64,000 nt of DNA, taken from QUBU01 sp014337915. GTDB taxonomy: Bacteria; Pseudomonadota; Gammaproteobacteria; Steroidobacterales; GCA-2729495. The position numbers and the translations under genes were made by a program. Under the pieces are notes generated by a model. That model was not told the DNA's origin. It saw only the letters and a list, made by a program, of their open reading frames with translations, and did not search any database. The stretch lies in NCBI GenBank assembly GCA_030263395.1, contig SZOW01000011.1, positions 30,775 to 94,774 of the forward strand, in the 5' to 3' direction. The first letter of the stretch is position 1. Each line of letters starts with the position of its first letter. This document shows, in pieces, positions 33,823-42,495 of the stretch.

Positions 33823-34836
33823 TCAGCGCGCGTTGACCAGTGCCAGCGTGGTGTCGAGCATCCGGTTGGAGAAGCCCCACTCGTTGTCGTACCAGGACAG
33901 CACCTTCACCAGCGTGCCGCCGATGACGCGGGTCTGTGTGGCGTCGAAGATCGAGCTGCGGGCGTCGTGGTTGAAGTCGATGGAGACCAGCGGCTCGGTG
34001 TTGTAGCCGAGGATGCCCTTGAGCTCGCCCTCGGAGGCGGCCTTGAGGATGCCGTTGACCTCGTCGACGCTGGTGGCCCGGGCGGCGGTGAAGGTCAGGT
34101 CCACCACCGAGACGTTGATGGTCGGCACCCGCACCGCGAAGCCGTCGAGCTTGCCGTTGAGCTCCGGCAGCACCAGGCCCACCGCTGCGGCGGCACCGGT
34201 CTTGGTGGGAATCATCGACTGCGTCGCGGAGCGGGCACGGCGCAGGTCCTCGTGGTAGACGTCGGTGAGCACCTGGTCGTTGGTGTAGGCATGGATGGTG
34301 GTCATCAGGCCATGGACCACGCCCAGCTTCTCGTGCAGTGGCTTGACCAGCGGCGCCAGGCAGTTGGTGGTGCAGGAGGCGTTGGAAATGACCGTGTCAC
34401 TGGCCTTCAGCTTCTGGTGGTTGACGCCATAGACGATGGTGGCGTCCACGTCCTTGCCACCCGGCGCCGAAATGATCACCTTCTTCGCGCCGCCCTTGAG
34501 GTGCGCCGAGGCCTTCTCCTTGCTGGTGAACAGGCCGGTGCACTCCAGCACCACGTCGACGCCGAGGTCCTTCCACGGCAGCTCGGCCGGGTTGCGCATG
34601 GCCAGCACGCGGATGCGGTCGCCATTGACGACCATGTGGTCGCCATCCACGGCTACCGTGCCCGGGAACCTGCCATGGGCGGTGTCATGACGGGTGAGGT
34701 GGGCGTTGGTCTTCGAGTCGCCGAGGTCGTTGACCGCGACGATGCTGATTTCCCTGTTGCGGCCCGACTCGTACAGCGCCCGCAGGACGTTGCGGCCGAT
34801 GCGGCCATAACCATTGATCGCGACTTTGACTGCCAT
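33823..34836 (-). CDS. gap: Glyceraldehyde-3-phosphate dehydrogenase, type I
   Basis: NAD-dependent enzyme of 337 residues. The Rossmann start is VAINGYGRIGRNVLRA, the catalytic Cys lies in SNASCTTNCLAPL near residue 155, and the C-terminal domain has SWYDNEWGFSNRM. ATG 34836 gives the standard MAVKVAING N-terminus and is preceded by a GAGG Shine-Dalgarno five bases away. The frame extends ten codons upstream without need. It lies seven bases after tkt. Confidence 0.97.
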   Translation of the reverse strand: MAVKVAINGYGRIGRNVLRALYESGRNREISIVAVNDLGDSKTNAHLTRHDTAHGRFPGTVAVDGDHMVVNGDRIRVLAMRNPAELPWKDLGVDVVLECTGLFTSKEKASAHLKGGAKKVIISAPGGKDVDATIVYGVNHQKLKASDTVISNASCTTNCLAPLVKPLHEKLGVVHGLMTTIHAYTNDQVLTDVYHEDLRRARSATQSMIPTKTGAAAAVGLVLPELNGKLDGFAVRVPTINVSVVDLTFTAARATSVDEVNGILKAASEGELKGILGYNTEPLVSIDFNHDARSSIFDATQTRVIGGTLVKVLSWYDNEWGFSNRMLDTTLALVNAR

Positions 34837-34843
34837 GATTACC

Positions 34844-36886
34844 TCACTTGCCAGATGCTGCCGCAACGGCGCCCAGTTCCCGGGCCAGCCGCAGGACGTG
34901 GTCGGCCGTCAGGCCGAAATGTTCGAACAGCGCCTTGGCCGGCGCCGACTCGCCAAAGCTGTGCATGCCGAGGACCCGGCCGGCGGGCCCGACGAAGCGC
35001 TGCCAGAGGTCGGGCACGCCGGCCTCGATGGCAATCCGCCTCGTGACCGCGGCCGGCAGCACCGCCTCCTGCCAGGCAGCGTCCTGGGTGGCGAACAGCG
35101 GCGCGCAGGGCATCGACACCACGCGCGCCCGGCACCCGGCGGTGGCGAGCTGCTCGGCTGCCGCCATCGCCAGCGCCACCTCGGAACCCGACGCCATAAG
35201 GATGATGTCAGGGTTTGCCGCGTCGCGTAATACGTAGCCACCACGACGGATGGCGGCGAGCTGCCCGGCGCTGCGTGGCTGCGCCGGCAGGTTCTGGCGG
35301 CTCAGCACCAGGCTGGTCGGCCCGTCACGGCGCTCCACGGCGTCGCACCAGGCCACGGCGGTCTCGGCGGTATCGCAGGGACGCCAGACGCGCATGTTCG
35401 GGATCAGCTGCAGGCTGGCGACATGCTCCACCGGCTGGTGGGTCGGCCCGTCCTCGCCCAGGCCGATGGAGTCGTGCGTCAGCACGAAGATGCTGCCCAG
35501 CTTCATCAGCGCCGCCATGCGCAGCGCGTTGCGCGCATAGTCGGAGAACACCAGGAAGGTGCCGCCGTAAGCAATGAAACCGCCGTGCAGGTTGAGCCCG
35601 TTGAGCATGGCGCTCATGCCGAACTCGCGCACGCCATAGTGGATGTAGTTGCCGGCGGCGCTGGCTGCGGTGATCGGCACCGATGCGGCGTGCAGCGTCA
35701 GGTTAGAACCGGTGAGATCCGCCGAACCGCCGATGAGCTCCGGCAGCGCCGGGCCGATCACATTGAGCACGTCGAGCGAAGCCTTGCGGCTCGCCTTGGC
35801 GGACTGGTCGGCAGCCGCGCGCGCCAGCGCATCGGCGGCAGTTGCCGCCCAGCCGGCCGGCAATTCGCCGCGCATGCGCCGCCCGAACTCGCGGGCCAGT
35901 TCCGGGTGCGCCGCCGCGTAGCGGGCGAAGAGATCGCGCCACTCGGCCTCCTGGCGTTCACCGCGGTCGCGGGCATCCCAGCCGGCGCGGATGGGTTCGG
36001 GGATCACGAAGGGCGGTGAGGTCCAGCCCAGCCGCTCGCGTGCAGCGGCCACCTCGGCCGCACCCAGCGGGCTGCCGTGGGTGGCCTCGGTGCCCTGCAG
36101 GTGGGGCGCACCGAAACCGATGATGGTGCGGCAGCAGATCAGCGTCGGCGCCTCGGTGTTCTGGCGCGCAGCGAGCACCGCGGCGCGGATCGCCTGCGGG
36201 TCGTGGCCATCGACATCGGGGATCACCTGCCAGCCGTAGGCACGGAAACGGGCCGCGGTGTCGTCGGCGAACCAGCCCTCCACATGGCCATCGATGGAGA
36301 TGCCGTTGTGGTCGTAGAAGCAGATCAGCTTGCCGAGCCTGAGCGTCCCGGCCAGCGAACAGGCCTCGTGCGAGATGCCCTCCATCAGGCAGCCGTCGCC
36401 GAGGAACACGTAAGTGTGGTGGTCGACCACCGGGAAGCCGGGCTGGTTGAAGTGCGCGGCGAGCACCTTCTCCGCCAGCGCCATGCCGACGGCGTTGGCC
36501 AGGCCCTGCCCCAGCGGGCCGGTGGTGGTCTCGATGCCATGCTCCGGGCTGCGCTCGGGGTGGCCGGCGGTCGGCGAGCCCAGCTGGCGGAAGCGGCGCA
36601 GGTCGTCCATCGACAGCGGATAGCCGGTCAGGTGCAGGACCGCGTACAGCAGCATGGAGCCATGGCCGTTCGAGAGCACGAAGCGGTCGCGGTTGGTCCA
36701 GCCGGGATTCGCCGGGTTATGCCTCAGGAAATCGTTCCAGAGCACCTCGGCGATGTCGGCCATGCCCATGGGCATGCCGGGATGGCCGGAGTTGGCCTGC
36801 TGCACGGCATCCATGGCCAGCGCGCGAATGGCGTTGGCGAGGTCGCGGCGCGCGGGGGCGCCGGTCTTGTTGTTCGTGGTGCTCAT
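34844..36886 (-). CDS. tkt: Transketolase
   Basis: Thiamine-diphosphate enzyme of 680 residues that links the pentose-phosphate pathway with glycolysis. ANAIRALAMDAVQQANSGHPGMPMG near the N-terminus is the ThDP-binding start, GHGSMLLYAVLHL and GPLGQGLANAVG follow, with the GDGCLMEGISHEA motif. The second domain has THDSIGLGEDGPTHQPVEH. ATG 36886 was chosen for its match to the family N-terminus. The open frame upstream is non-homologous. It is the first gene of tkt-gap-pgk-pyk. Fructose-bisphosphate aldolase, often next in this cluster, is missing. Confidence 0.97.
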   Translation of the reverse strand: MSTTNNKTGAPARRDLANAIRALAMDAVQQANSGHPGMPMGMADIAEVLWNDFLRHNPANPGWTNRDRFVLSNGHGSMLLYAVLHLTGYPLSMDDLRRFRQLGSPTAGHPERSPEHGIETTTGPLGQGLANAVGMALAEKVLAAHFNQPGFPVVDHHTYVFLGDGCLMEGISHEACSLAGTLRLGKLICFYDHNGISIDGHVEGWFADDTAARFRAYGWQVIPDVDGHDPQAIRAAVLAARQNTEAPTLICCRTIIGFGAPHLQGTEATHGSPLGAAEVAAARERLGWTSPPFVIPEPIRAGWDARDRGERQEAEWRDLFARYAAAHPELAREFGRRMRGELPAGWAATAADALARAAADQSAKASRKASLDVLNVIGPALPELIGGSADLTGSNLTLHAASVPITAASAAGNYIHYGVREFGMSAMLNGLNLHGGFIAYGGTFLVFSDYARNALRMAALMKLGSIFVLTHDSIGLGEDGPTHQPVEHVASLQLIPNMRVWRPCDTAETAVAWCDAVERRDGPTSLVLSRQNLPAQPRSAGQLAAIRRGGYVLRDAANPDIILMASGSEVALAMAAAEQLATAGCRARVVSMPCAPLFATQDAAWQEAVLPAAVTRRIAIEAGVPDLWQRFVGPAGRVLGMHSFGESAPAKALFEHFGLTADHVLRLARELGAVAAASGK

Positions 36887-36916
36887 CGGCTTCCCGGACC
36901 GGGTTGCGAGCCGCGG

Positions 36917-36945
36917 ATTGTAGCCTGCCGGGTGGAAGTTTCGAA
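36917..36945 (-). promoter_or_regulatory. Probable promoter of tkt-gap-pgk-pyk
   Basis: Minus-strand TACAAT (36922-36917) with TTCGAA (36945-36940) 17 bases upstream. Transcription would start about 24 bases before the tkt ATG. Confidence 0.4.
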
Positions 36946-37028
36946 GGTCCGTGGACCATCGCGGGGGTCGCGGATCGGCAGCTGCCTGCCCCGGATTACG
37001 GAAACTGCCGGCCGGGCGCTGGTTCGGC

Positions 37029-37057
37029 TTGGCAGGGACCGGGAGCATCGCTAAGCT
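37029..37057 (+). promoter_or_regulatory. Probable promoter of the yqhA-like gene
   Basis: TTGGCA (37029-37034), 17-base spacer, TAAGCT (37052-37057), giving a leader of about 20 bases before ATG 37083. It is divergent from the tkt promoter. Confidence 0.42.
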
Positions 37058-37082
37058 GGCGCGCCGCCCCGGTCGCACAGCC

Positions 37083-37667
37083 ATGCCAGAACACAAGCTC
37101 AAGCCCCTGCCCAGCCTCATCTTCTTCTCGCGCTGGCTGCAGCTGCCGCTGTACCTCGGCCTGATCCTGGCCCAGGGCGTCTACGTCTACCTGTTCCTCA
37201 AGGAACTGTGGCACCTGATCCACGATGCCAACGCCCTCAGCGAGCAGGGCATCATGCTGATCGTGCTCGGCCTGATCGACGTGGTCATGATCTCCAACCT
37301 GCTGGTCATGGTCATCGTCGGCGGCTACGAAACCTTCGTCTCCCGGTTACGCCTCCAGGGGCACCCGGACCAGCCCGAGTGGCTGAGCCATGTGAACGCC
37401 AGCGTGCTCAAGGTCAAGCTGGCCATGGCCATCATCGGCATCTCCTCGATCCACCTGCTGAAGACCTTCATCGAAGCCGGCCAGCTCGGGCTGCCGCCCT
37501 GCCAGCCGGGCGCACCGGCCAACGCGACATCGTGCAGCCGGGCCAGCCACCTGGGCGTGATGTGGCAGACCATCATCCACTGCGCCTTCATCCTGTCGGC
37601 GCTGGGCGTGGCCTGGACGGACCGGGTCATGACCGGCAATACCGAGAAGCGCCAGCACGCCGGCTGA
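37083..37667 (+). CDS. yqhA: YqhA/UPF0114 family membrane protein
   Basis: Inner-membrane protein of 194 residues with four evident hydrophobic segments (about residues 17-38, 56-80, 108-130 and 155-178). SRWLQLPLYLGLILAQGVYVYLF, LIDVVMISNLLVMVIVGGYE and LKVKLAMAIIGISSIHLLK match the UPF0114 family. The function is not established. It is transcribed alone, divergent from tkt and upstream of metK, with a 137-base gap to the latter that contains a new promoter. Confidence 0.87.
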   Translation: MPEHKLKPLPSLIFFSRWLQLPLYLGLILAQGVYVYLFLKELWHLIHDANALSEQGIMLIVLGLIDVVMISNLLVMVIVGGYETFVSRLRLQGHPDQPEWLSHVNASVLKVKLAMAIIGISSIHLLKTFIEAGQLGLPPCQPGAPANATSCSRASHLGVMWQTIIHCAFILSALGVAWTDRVMTGNTEKRQHAG

Positions 37668-37766
37668 GCCGCGCCACCCCGCGGCAGGGGTCGGGCGCAC
37701 CGGGCAGCCGCCAGCGCCGCCGCTGCCCAGGGCAAAAAACACCGTCGAACCTCCGACCCGGCACCC

Positions 37767-37772
37767 TATAAT
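37767..37772 (+). promoter_or_regulatory. Probable -10 element of metK
   Basis: Consensus TATAAT at 37767-37772, 32 bases before the metK ATG. The -35 region (GTCGAA at 17 bases) is poor. The predicted leader is too short for a SAM riboswitch. Confidence 0.45.
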
Positions 37773-37804
37773 GCCGGCCTTCCACCACCACAGCGGATGC
37801 GTCC

Positions 37805-38971
37805 ATGCCCAGCAGAAGCCTGTTTACCTCGGAATCGGTGTCCGAGGGCCACCCGGACAAGATGGCGGACCAGATCTCCGACGCCGTCCTCGACGCCATC
37901 CTCAGCCAGGACCGCAAGGCCAGGGTCGCCTGCGAAACGCTGGTGAAGACCGGCTTCGTGCTGGTGGCCGGCGAGATCACCACCTCGGCCTGGGTGGACC
38001 TCGAGCCGCTGGTACGCAAGGTGGTCTGCGACATCGGCTACAACCACTCCGACCTCGGCTTCGACGGCAACGCCTGCGCGGTGCTCAACGCCATCGGCAA
38101 GCAGTCGGTCGACATCGCCCAGGGCGTGGACCGCAAGGACCCGCGCAAGCAGGGCGCCGGCGACCAGGGGATGATGTTCGGCTACGCCACCAACGAGACC
38201 GAGGTGCTGATGCCCGCCCCCGTCACCCTCGCCCATCGCCTGGTGAAGAAGCAGTCCGAGGTGCGGCGCAAAGGCAGGCTCGGCTGGCTGCGCCCCGACG
38301 CCAAGAGCCAGGTCACCATGGTCTACGAGGATGGCAGGCCGGTGGCCATCGACGCCGTGGTGCTTTCCACCCAGCACGCCCCGGAAGTCAGCCAGAGGAC
38401 GCTGCGCGAGGCGGTGATGGAACTCATCATCAAGCCGGTGCTGCCGAAGAAGCTGGTCCACAAGGGCACCCGCTTCCACATCAATCCGACCGGGCGCTTC
38501 GTCATCGGCGGCCCCACCGGCGACTGCGGCCTCACCGGCCGCAAGATCATCGTCGACACCTATGGCGGCATGGCACGCCACGGCGGCGGCGCCTTCTCCG
38601 GCAAGGATCCCACCAAGGTCGACCGTTCCGCGGCCTATGCCGCCCGCTACGTCGCCAAGAACATCGTCGCCGCGGGCATCGCCGAGCGCTGCGAGGTACA
38701 GCTGTCCTACGCCATCGGCGTCGCCGAACCGACCTCGGTGGCGGTGGAGACCTTCGGCACCAGCAGGATCCCGGCCGAGCGCGTCACCGCACTGGTGCGC
38801 AAGCACTTCGACCTGACGCCCTATGGCATCCGCGAGATGCTCGACCTGCACCGGCCGATCTACCAGCCCACCGCGGCCTACGGCCACTTCGGCCGCGACG
38901 ACGTGAAGCTCCCCTGGGAGAGTACCGACAAGGCCGCGGCTCTGCGCGCGGCCGCCGGCATCCGCCGCTGA
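37805..38971 (+). CDS. metK: S-adenosylmethionine synthetase
   Basis: Enzyme of 388 residues that makes SAM from methionine and ATP. The N-terminal FTSESVSEGHPDKMADQISD contains the substrate His and Asp, GAGDQGMMFGYA is signature 1 and GGGAFSGKDPTKVDRS is the signature 2 loop with the catalytic Lys. It stands immediately upstream of ahcY, so production of SAM and removal of S-adenosylhomocysteine are encoded together. The window also encodes many SAM users (RsmH, RsmI, a Pcm-like protein and two other methyltransferases). Confidence 0.97.
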   Translation: MPSRSLFTSESVSEGHPDKMADQISDAVLDAILSQDRKARVACETLVKTGFVLVAGEITTSAWVDLEPLVRKVVCDIGYNHSDLGFDGNACAVLNAIGKQSVDIAQGVDRKDPRKQGAGDQGMMFGYATNETEVLMPAPVTLAHRLVKKQSEVRRKGRLGWLRPDAKSQVTMVYEDGRPVAIDAVVLSTQHAPEVSQRTLREAVMELIIKPVLPKKLVHKGTRFHINPTGRFVIGGPTGDCGLTGRKIIVDTYGGMARHGGGAFSGKDPTKVDRSAAYAARYVAKNIVAAGIAERCEVQLSYAIGVAEPTSVAVETFGTSRIPAERVTALVRKHFDLTPYGIREMLDLHRPIYQPTAAYGHFGRDDVKLPWESTDKAAALRAAAGIRR

Positions 38972-38978
38972 GAACCGC

Positions 38979-39008
38979 GGGGTGCCGGCTCCCGCGGGCC
39001 GGCACCCC
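38979..39008 (+). promoter_or_regulatory. Strong intercistronic hairpin between metK and ahcY
   Basis: GGGGTGCCGGC (38979-38989) and GCCGGCACCCC (38998-39008) form a perfect 11-bp stem around an eight-base loop. No T run follows, so full termination is unlikely. The element may stabilise the metK 3' end or attenuate ahcY. It does not match the SAH riboswitch layout. Confidence 0.55.
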
Positions 39009-39032
39009 TGAACACATCGAGAGGACAAGAGC

Positions 39033-40346
39033 ATGAGCAGCAAGCCTGCCGTGGCCCGCCGGGCCGATTACAAGGTCGCCGACATCGGCCTCGCCGACTG
39101 GGGCCGCAAGGAAATCCGCATCGCCGAGACGGAGATGCCGGGCCTGATGGCGGTGCGCGAGGAGTACCGGGCGTCGAAACCGCTGAAAGGCGCGCGCATC
39201 GCCGGATGCCTGCACATGACCATCCAGACCGCGGTGCTGATCGAAACCCTGGTGGATCTGGGCGCGGAAGTCCGCTGGTCTTCCTGCAACATCTTCTCCA
39301 CCCAGGACCACGCCGCTTCGGCGATCGCCGCGGCCGGCATCCCGGTGTTCGCCTGGAAGGGCGAGACCGAGGAAGAGTACTGGTGGTGCGTGGAGCAGAC
39401 CATCCTCGGGCCCGACGGCTGGCGGCCCAACATGATCCTCGACGATGGCGGCGACCTCACCGCCATCATGCACGACAAGCACCCCGATCTCATGAAGGAG
39501 GTGCGCGGCATTTCCGAGGAAACCACCACTGGCGTGAAGCGGCTCTACGACATGGCGAAGGCCGGCACGCTGGCCTGCCCCGCCATCAACGTCAATGACT
39601 CGGTCACCAAGTCGAAGTTCGACAACCTCTACGGCTGCCGCGAGTCGCTGGTCGACGGCATCAAGCGCGCCACCGACGTGATGATCGCCGGCAAGATCGC
39701 CGTGGTCGCCGGCTACGGCGACGTCGGCAAGGGCTGCGCACAGTCGCTGCGCGGCCTGGGCGCCACCGTGTGGGTCACCGAGATCGACCCCATCAATGCC
39801 CTGCAGGCGGCGATGGAAGGCTATCGCGTGGTCACCATGGACCATGCGGCCGACAAGGCAGACATCTTCGTCACCGCCACCGGCAACTTCCACGTCATCG
39901 CGCACGAGCACCTGAAGCAGATGAAGAACCAGGCAATCGTCTGCAACATCGGCCACTTCGACAGCGAAATCGACGTGGCGTCGCTGCGCAAGTACAAGTG
40001 GGAGAACATCAAGCCCCAGGTCGACCACATCATCTTCCCGGACGGGCGGCGCATCATCCTGCTGGCCGAGGGGCGGCTGGTAAACCTCGGCTGCGCCACC
40101 GGCCATCCTTCCTTCGTGATGTCGAACTCCTTCACCAACCAGGTGCTGGCGCAGATCGACCTGTGGAACAACGCCTCGAAGTACGAGCGCCGCGTGTACG
40201 TGCTGCCCAAACACCTGGACGAGAAGGTGGCGCGGCTGCACCTGAAGAAGATCGGCGCCGCGCTGACCACGCTCAGCCAGGCCCAGGCCGACTACATCGG
40301 CGTGCCGGTGGACGGCCCCTACAAGCCCGAGCATTACCGCTACTGA
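39033..40346 (+). CDS. ahcY: S-adenosylhomocysteine hydrolase
   Basis: NAD-dependent enzyme of 437 residues that splits S-adenosylhomocysteine into adenosine and homocysteine. GCLHMTIQTAVLIETL and SSCNIFSTQDHAAS form the substrate domain. The NAD loop is VVAGYGDVGKGCAQSL near residue 225. NDSVTKSKFDN carries active-site residues, and the C-terminus ends KPEHYRY as in nearly all members. A GAGAGGA Shine-Dalgarno precedes the ATG by about nine bases. Confidence 0.97.
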   Translation: MSSKPAVARRADYKVADIGLADWGRKEIRIAETEMPGLMAVREEYRASKPLKGARIAGCLHMTIQTAVLIETLVDLGAEVRWSSCNIFSTQDHAASAIAAAGIPVFAWKGETEEEYWWCVEQTILGPDGWRPNMILDDGGDLTAIMHDKHPDLMKEVRGISEETTTGVKRLYDMAKAGTLACPAINVNDSVTKSKFDNLYGCRESLVDGIKRATDVMIAGKIAVVAGYGDVGKGCAQSLRGLGATVWVTEIDPINALQAAMEGYRVVTMDHAADKADIFVTATGNFHVIAHEHLKQMKNQAIVCNIGHFDSEIDVASLRKYKWENIKPQVDHIIFPDGRRIILLAEGRLVNLGCATGHPSFVMSNSFTNQVLAQIDLWNNASKYERRVYVLPKHLDEKVARLHLKKIGAALTTLSQAQADYIGVPVDGPYKPEHYRY

Positions 40347-40458
40347 AGCGCCCGCCGCCTGGATTGCGACTTAATGCAGCCGCCGGCGGCCGGGCTGAGA
40401 ACTGCGGCCAGACGCGGCGAGCGCGGCTGGCTATAGTCGCACCGGAACCCGACAACAA

Positions 40459-40480
40459 GGCCGCCGGCACACCGGCGGCC
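40459..40480 (+). promoter_or_regulatory. 9-bp hairpin in the cpdA leader
   Basis: GGCCGCCGG (40459-40467) pairs perfectly with CCGGCGGCC (40472-40480) around a CACA tetraloop. It ends 13 bases before the GTG start of the phosphodiesterase gene. A TATAGT -10-like element lies upstream at 40432-40437, so the hairpin would be in the mRNA leader. Confidence 0.45.
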
Positions 40481-40493
40481 AGATGACAACACC

Positions 40494-41261
40494 GTGGCCG
40501 ATCCGGCGCTCAGCATCCTGCACATCACGGACACCCACCTGTTCGCCGCGGCGGACGAACGGCTGCGCGGGGTGAACACCTGCCGCAGCCTGCGGGCGGT
40601 ACTGAAGTCCGCGAGTACCGCTGCGCGGCCCGTGGACGCAGTCCTCGCCACCGGCGACCTGAGCCAGGACGAGAGCGCGGGCGCCTACCGCCGCTTCCGC
40701 GAACTCCTGGCGCCGCTCGCCGTTCCCGTGTGGTGCCTGCCCGGCAACCACGATGCGCCGGAACGGCTGGCGGCGACACTGGCCGGCCCACCCTTCCAGG
40801 TCGGCGGCGCCGTGGTGCGCGGTGGCTGGACGCTGCTGCTGCTCGACAGCGTCATGGCCGGTGACCATGGTGGCCGCCTCTCCGCCGCGCAACTCGACTG
40901 GCTCGCCGCTGCCCTCGAGGAACATCGCCAGCGCCATGTGCTGATCGCGCTGCATCACCACGTGCTGCCGCTACAGAGCCGCTGGCTGGATGAGCTGGGT
41001 CTGTACAACGCCGCCGAGTTGCTGCAGGTCATCGACCGCGCGCCGCAGCTGCGCGCCGTGGTCGCCGGCCACGTGCACCAGGCCTCCGACATCCTGCGCA
41101 ACGGAGTGCGCTTCCTCACCACGCCATCGACCTGCTTCCAGTTCCTGCCGCAGGTCGCGAGCTTCGCCGTGGACCGGCGCCCGCCCGGCTATCGCTGGCT
41201 GGAGCTGCATGCCGACGGTCGCCTCGAGACCGAGGTGGCCTGGATCGAACCACCGCAGTAG
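40494..41261 (+). CDS. cpdA: CpdA-like class III cyclic nucleotide phosphodiesterase
   Basis: Metallophosphoesterase of 255 residues. All metal-binding motifs of the calcineurin-like fold are present: DTHLF near residue 13, GDLSQDES near residue 54, LPGNHD, HHHVLPL and GHVHQAS. The protein aligns in layout with E. coli CpdA, which hydrolyses cAMP, but related enzymes act on other phosphodiesters, so the substrate is inferred. The GTG start has no obvious Shine-Dalgarno and sits just after a stable hairpin. It is followed by a TraB/GumN gene after 83 bases. Confidence 0.82.
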   Translation: MADPALSILHITDTHLFAAADERLRGVNTCRSLRAVLKSASTAARPVDAVLATGDLSQDESAGAYRRFRELLAPLAVPVWCLPGNHDAPERLAATLAGPPFQVGGAVVRGGWTLLLLDSVMAGDHGGRLSAAQLDWLAAALEEHRQRHVLIALHHHVLPLQSRWLDELGLYNAAELLQVIDRAPQLRAVVAGHVHQASDILRNGVRFLTTPSTCFQFLPQVASFAVDRRPPGYRWLELHADGRLETEVAWIEPPQ

Positions 41262-41344
41262 CCGCACCGGCACAGGACAGGGCCGCGAATCCGCCTGGCT
41301 GGTGTACGCTGCGGCCCTGCGCCGCTGAAGCGAAGGGCCCTGCG

Positions 41345-42256
41345 ATGAGCCACCTCCTGCGATACCGGACTGCCCTGCGGGCGGTGGCCGCCCTGCTGCT
41401 GCTCGCAACTCCCGCAGCACGACCCGACTCGCTGCCGATGTGGGAGGTCAATGGCGCAGCGAACCGCGTGGCCATCCTTGGTTCCATCCACTTCCTCAAG
41501 CCGGGGCGCGATCCGCTGCCGGCGGCGGTGGTCGAGGCCTACCAGAACGCGGATGTCGTGGTCATGGAGATCGACCTCGATGACCTCGATGCCGCCGCCG
41601 CCCAGGCCAGCCTGAATCGCCTGGGCATCGACCCGCAGGCCCGCACGCTGCAACAGATCATGAGGCCGGGCGACTTTGCGGCCGCAAGGGCCAAGGCTCA
41701 GGCCGCCGGCATCGACCTGGACCTGCTGCAGGGCTTCGAGCCCTGGCTCGCCGCGCTCACCGTGACCCAACTGCGGCTCGCCAGCCTCGGCTATGACGCC
41801 AATGCGGGTGTCGAGCGCCAGGTGCTGGAAATGGCGCAGCGGGACCGCAAGGAAATCCGCGGCCTGGAGACCGTGGAGCAGCAGTTCAACGCCATGGACC
41901 GGCTGCCGCTGGCTGCCCAGAGCGCCTTCCTGCTCGAGACCCTGGATGATGCCGCCACCATGGAGGAGCAGGTGGACACGATCGTCACTGCCTGGAAGCA
42001 GGGTGACATCCGCAGGCTGGAGACGGAATTCCTCCACGGGCTGAAGGCCCAGCCGGACCTCTACCGGCGCATCGTCGTGAACCGCAACCGCGACTGGGCC
42101 GGCAAGCTCAACGTGCTGCTGCGCGATCGCCACGATTACCTGGTGGTGGTCGGCACCCTGCACCTGGTGGGACCCGACAGCCTGATCAGGATGCTCGAGC
42201 ACGCGGGCTACGCGCCGCGCCAGGTGATGGCGCCGGCGCCCGGCACGCTGCACTGA
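41345..42256 (+). CDS. TraB/GumN family protein
   Basis: Exported protein of 303 residues: signal peptide (about residues 9-28) followed by a TraB/GumN (TIKI-like) domain. The two diagnostic metal-motif regions are visible, ILGSIHFLKPG near residue 45 and VVVGTLHLVGPDSL near residue 265, together with a conserved VMEIDLDD. Some members are metalloproteases. The bacterial role is unknown. It runs in the same direction as cpdA and converges with the rubredoxin gene, with 12 bases between stops. Confidence 0.85.
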   Translation: MSHLLRYRTALRAVAALLLLATPAARPDSLPMWEVNGAANRVAILGSIHFLKPGRDPLPAAVVEAYQNADVVVMEIDLDDLDAAAAQASLNRLGIDPQARTLQQIMRPGDFAAARAKAQAAGIDLDLLQGFEPWLAALTVTQLRLASLGYDANAGVERQVLEMAQRDRKEIRGLETVEQQFNAMDRLPLAAQSAFLLETLDDAATMEEQVDTIVTAWKQGDIRRLETEFLHGLKAQPDLYRRIVVNRNRDWAGKLNVLLRDRHDYLVVVGTLHLVGPDSLIRMLEHAGYAPRQVMAPAPGTLH

Positions 42257-42268
42257 AGAGCGCGCGGC

Positions 42269-42457
42269 TCAGTCGACGACGAGGTCGAAGTCTTCCTTGC
42301 CGGCACCGCAGTCCGGGCAGCGCCAGGACAGTGGCAGGTCCTCGAAGCGGGTGCCTGGCGGATGGCCGCGGGCGGGATCCCCGACGGCCTCGTCGTAGAC
42401 GTAGCCGCAGGTGAGGCACATCCAGTTGCGCTTGCCCGGTGGTCCGCCGTTGCTCAT
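42269..42457 (-). CDS. Rubredoxin
   Basis: Small iron protein of 62 residues. The two metal loops are CLTCGY and CPDCGAGKEDF, giving the four Cys ligands of a mononuclear iron centre, and the aromatic core residues are in place (YVYDEA, LPLSWRCP). It serves as a one-electron carrier. The partner here is unknown: no alkane hydroxylase or rubredoxin reductase is seen in the window. The start ATG 42457 has GGAGGGCAGG upstream. It follows mpl after 38 bases on the same strand. Confidence 0.94.
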   Translation of the reverse strand: MSNGGPPGKRNWMCLTCGYVYDEAVGDPARGHPPGTRFEDLPLSWRCPDCGAGKEDFDLVVD

Positions 42458-42495
42458 TGCCTGCCCTCCAGTCCTGCGTGGCGCGCCATGGGCCG

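Noticed and set aside
38972..39032. SAH riboswitch upstream of ahcY
   Set aside because: The gap is only 61 bases and consists mainly of a simple hairpin. The conserved SAH aptamer segments are not visible.
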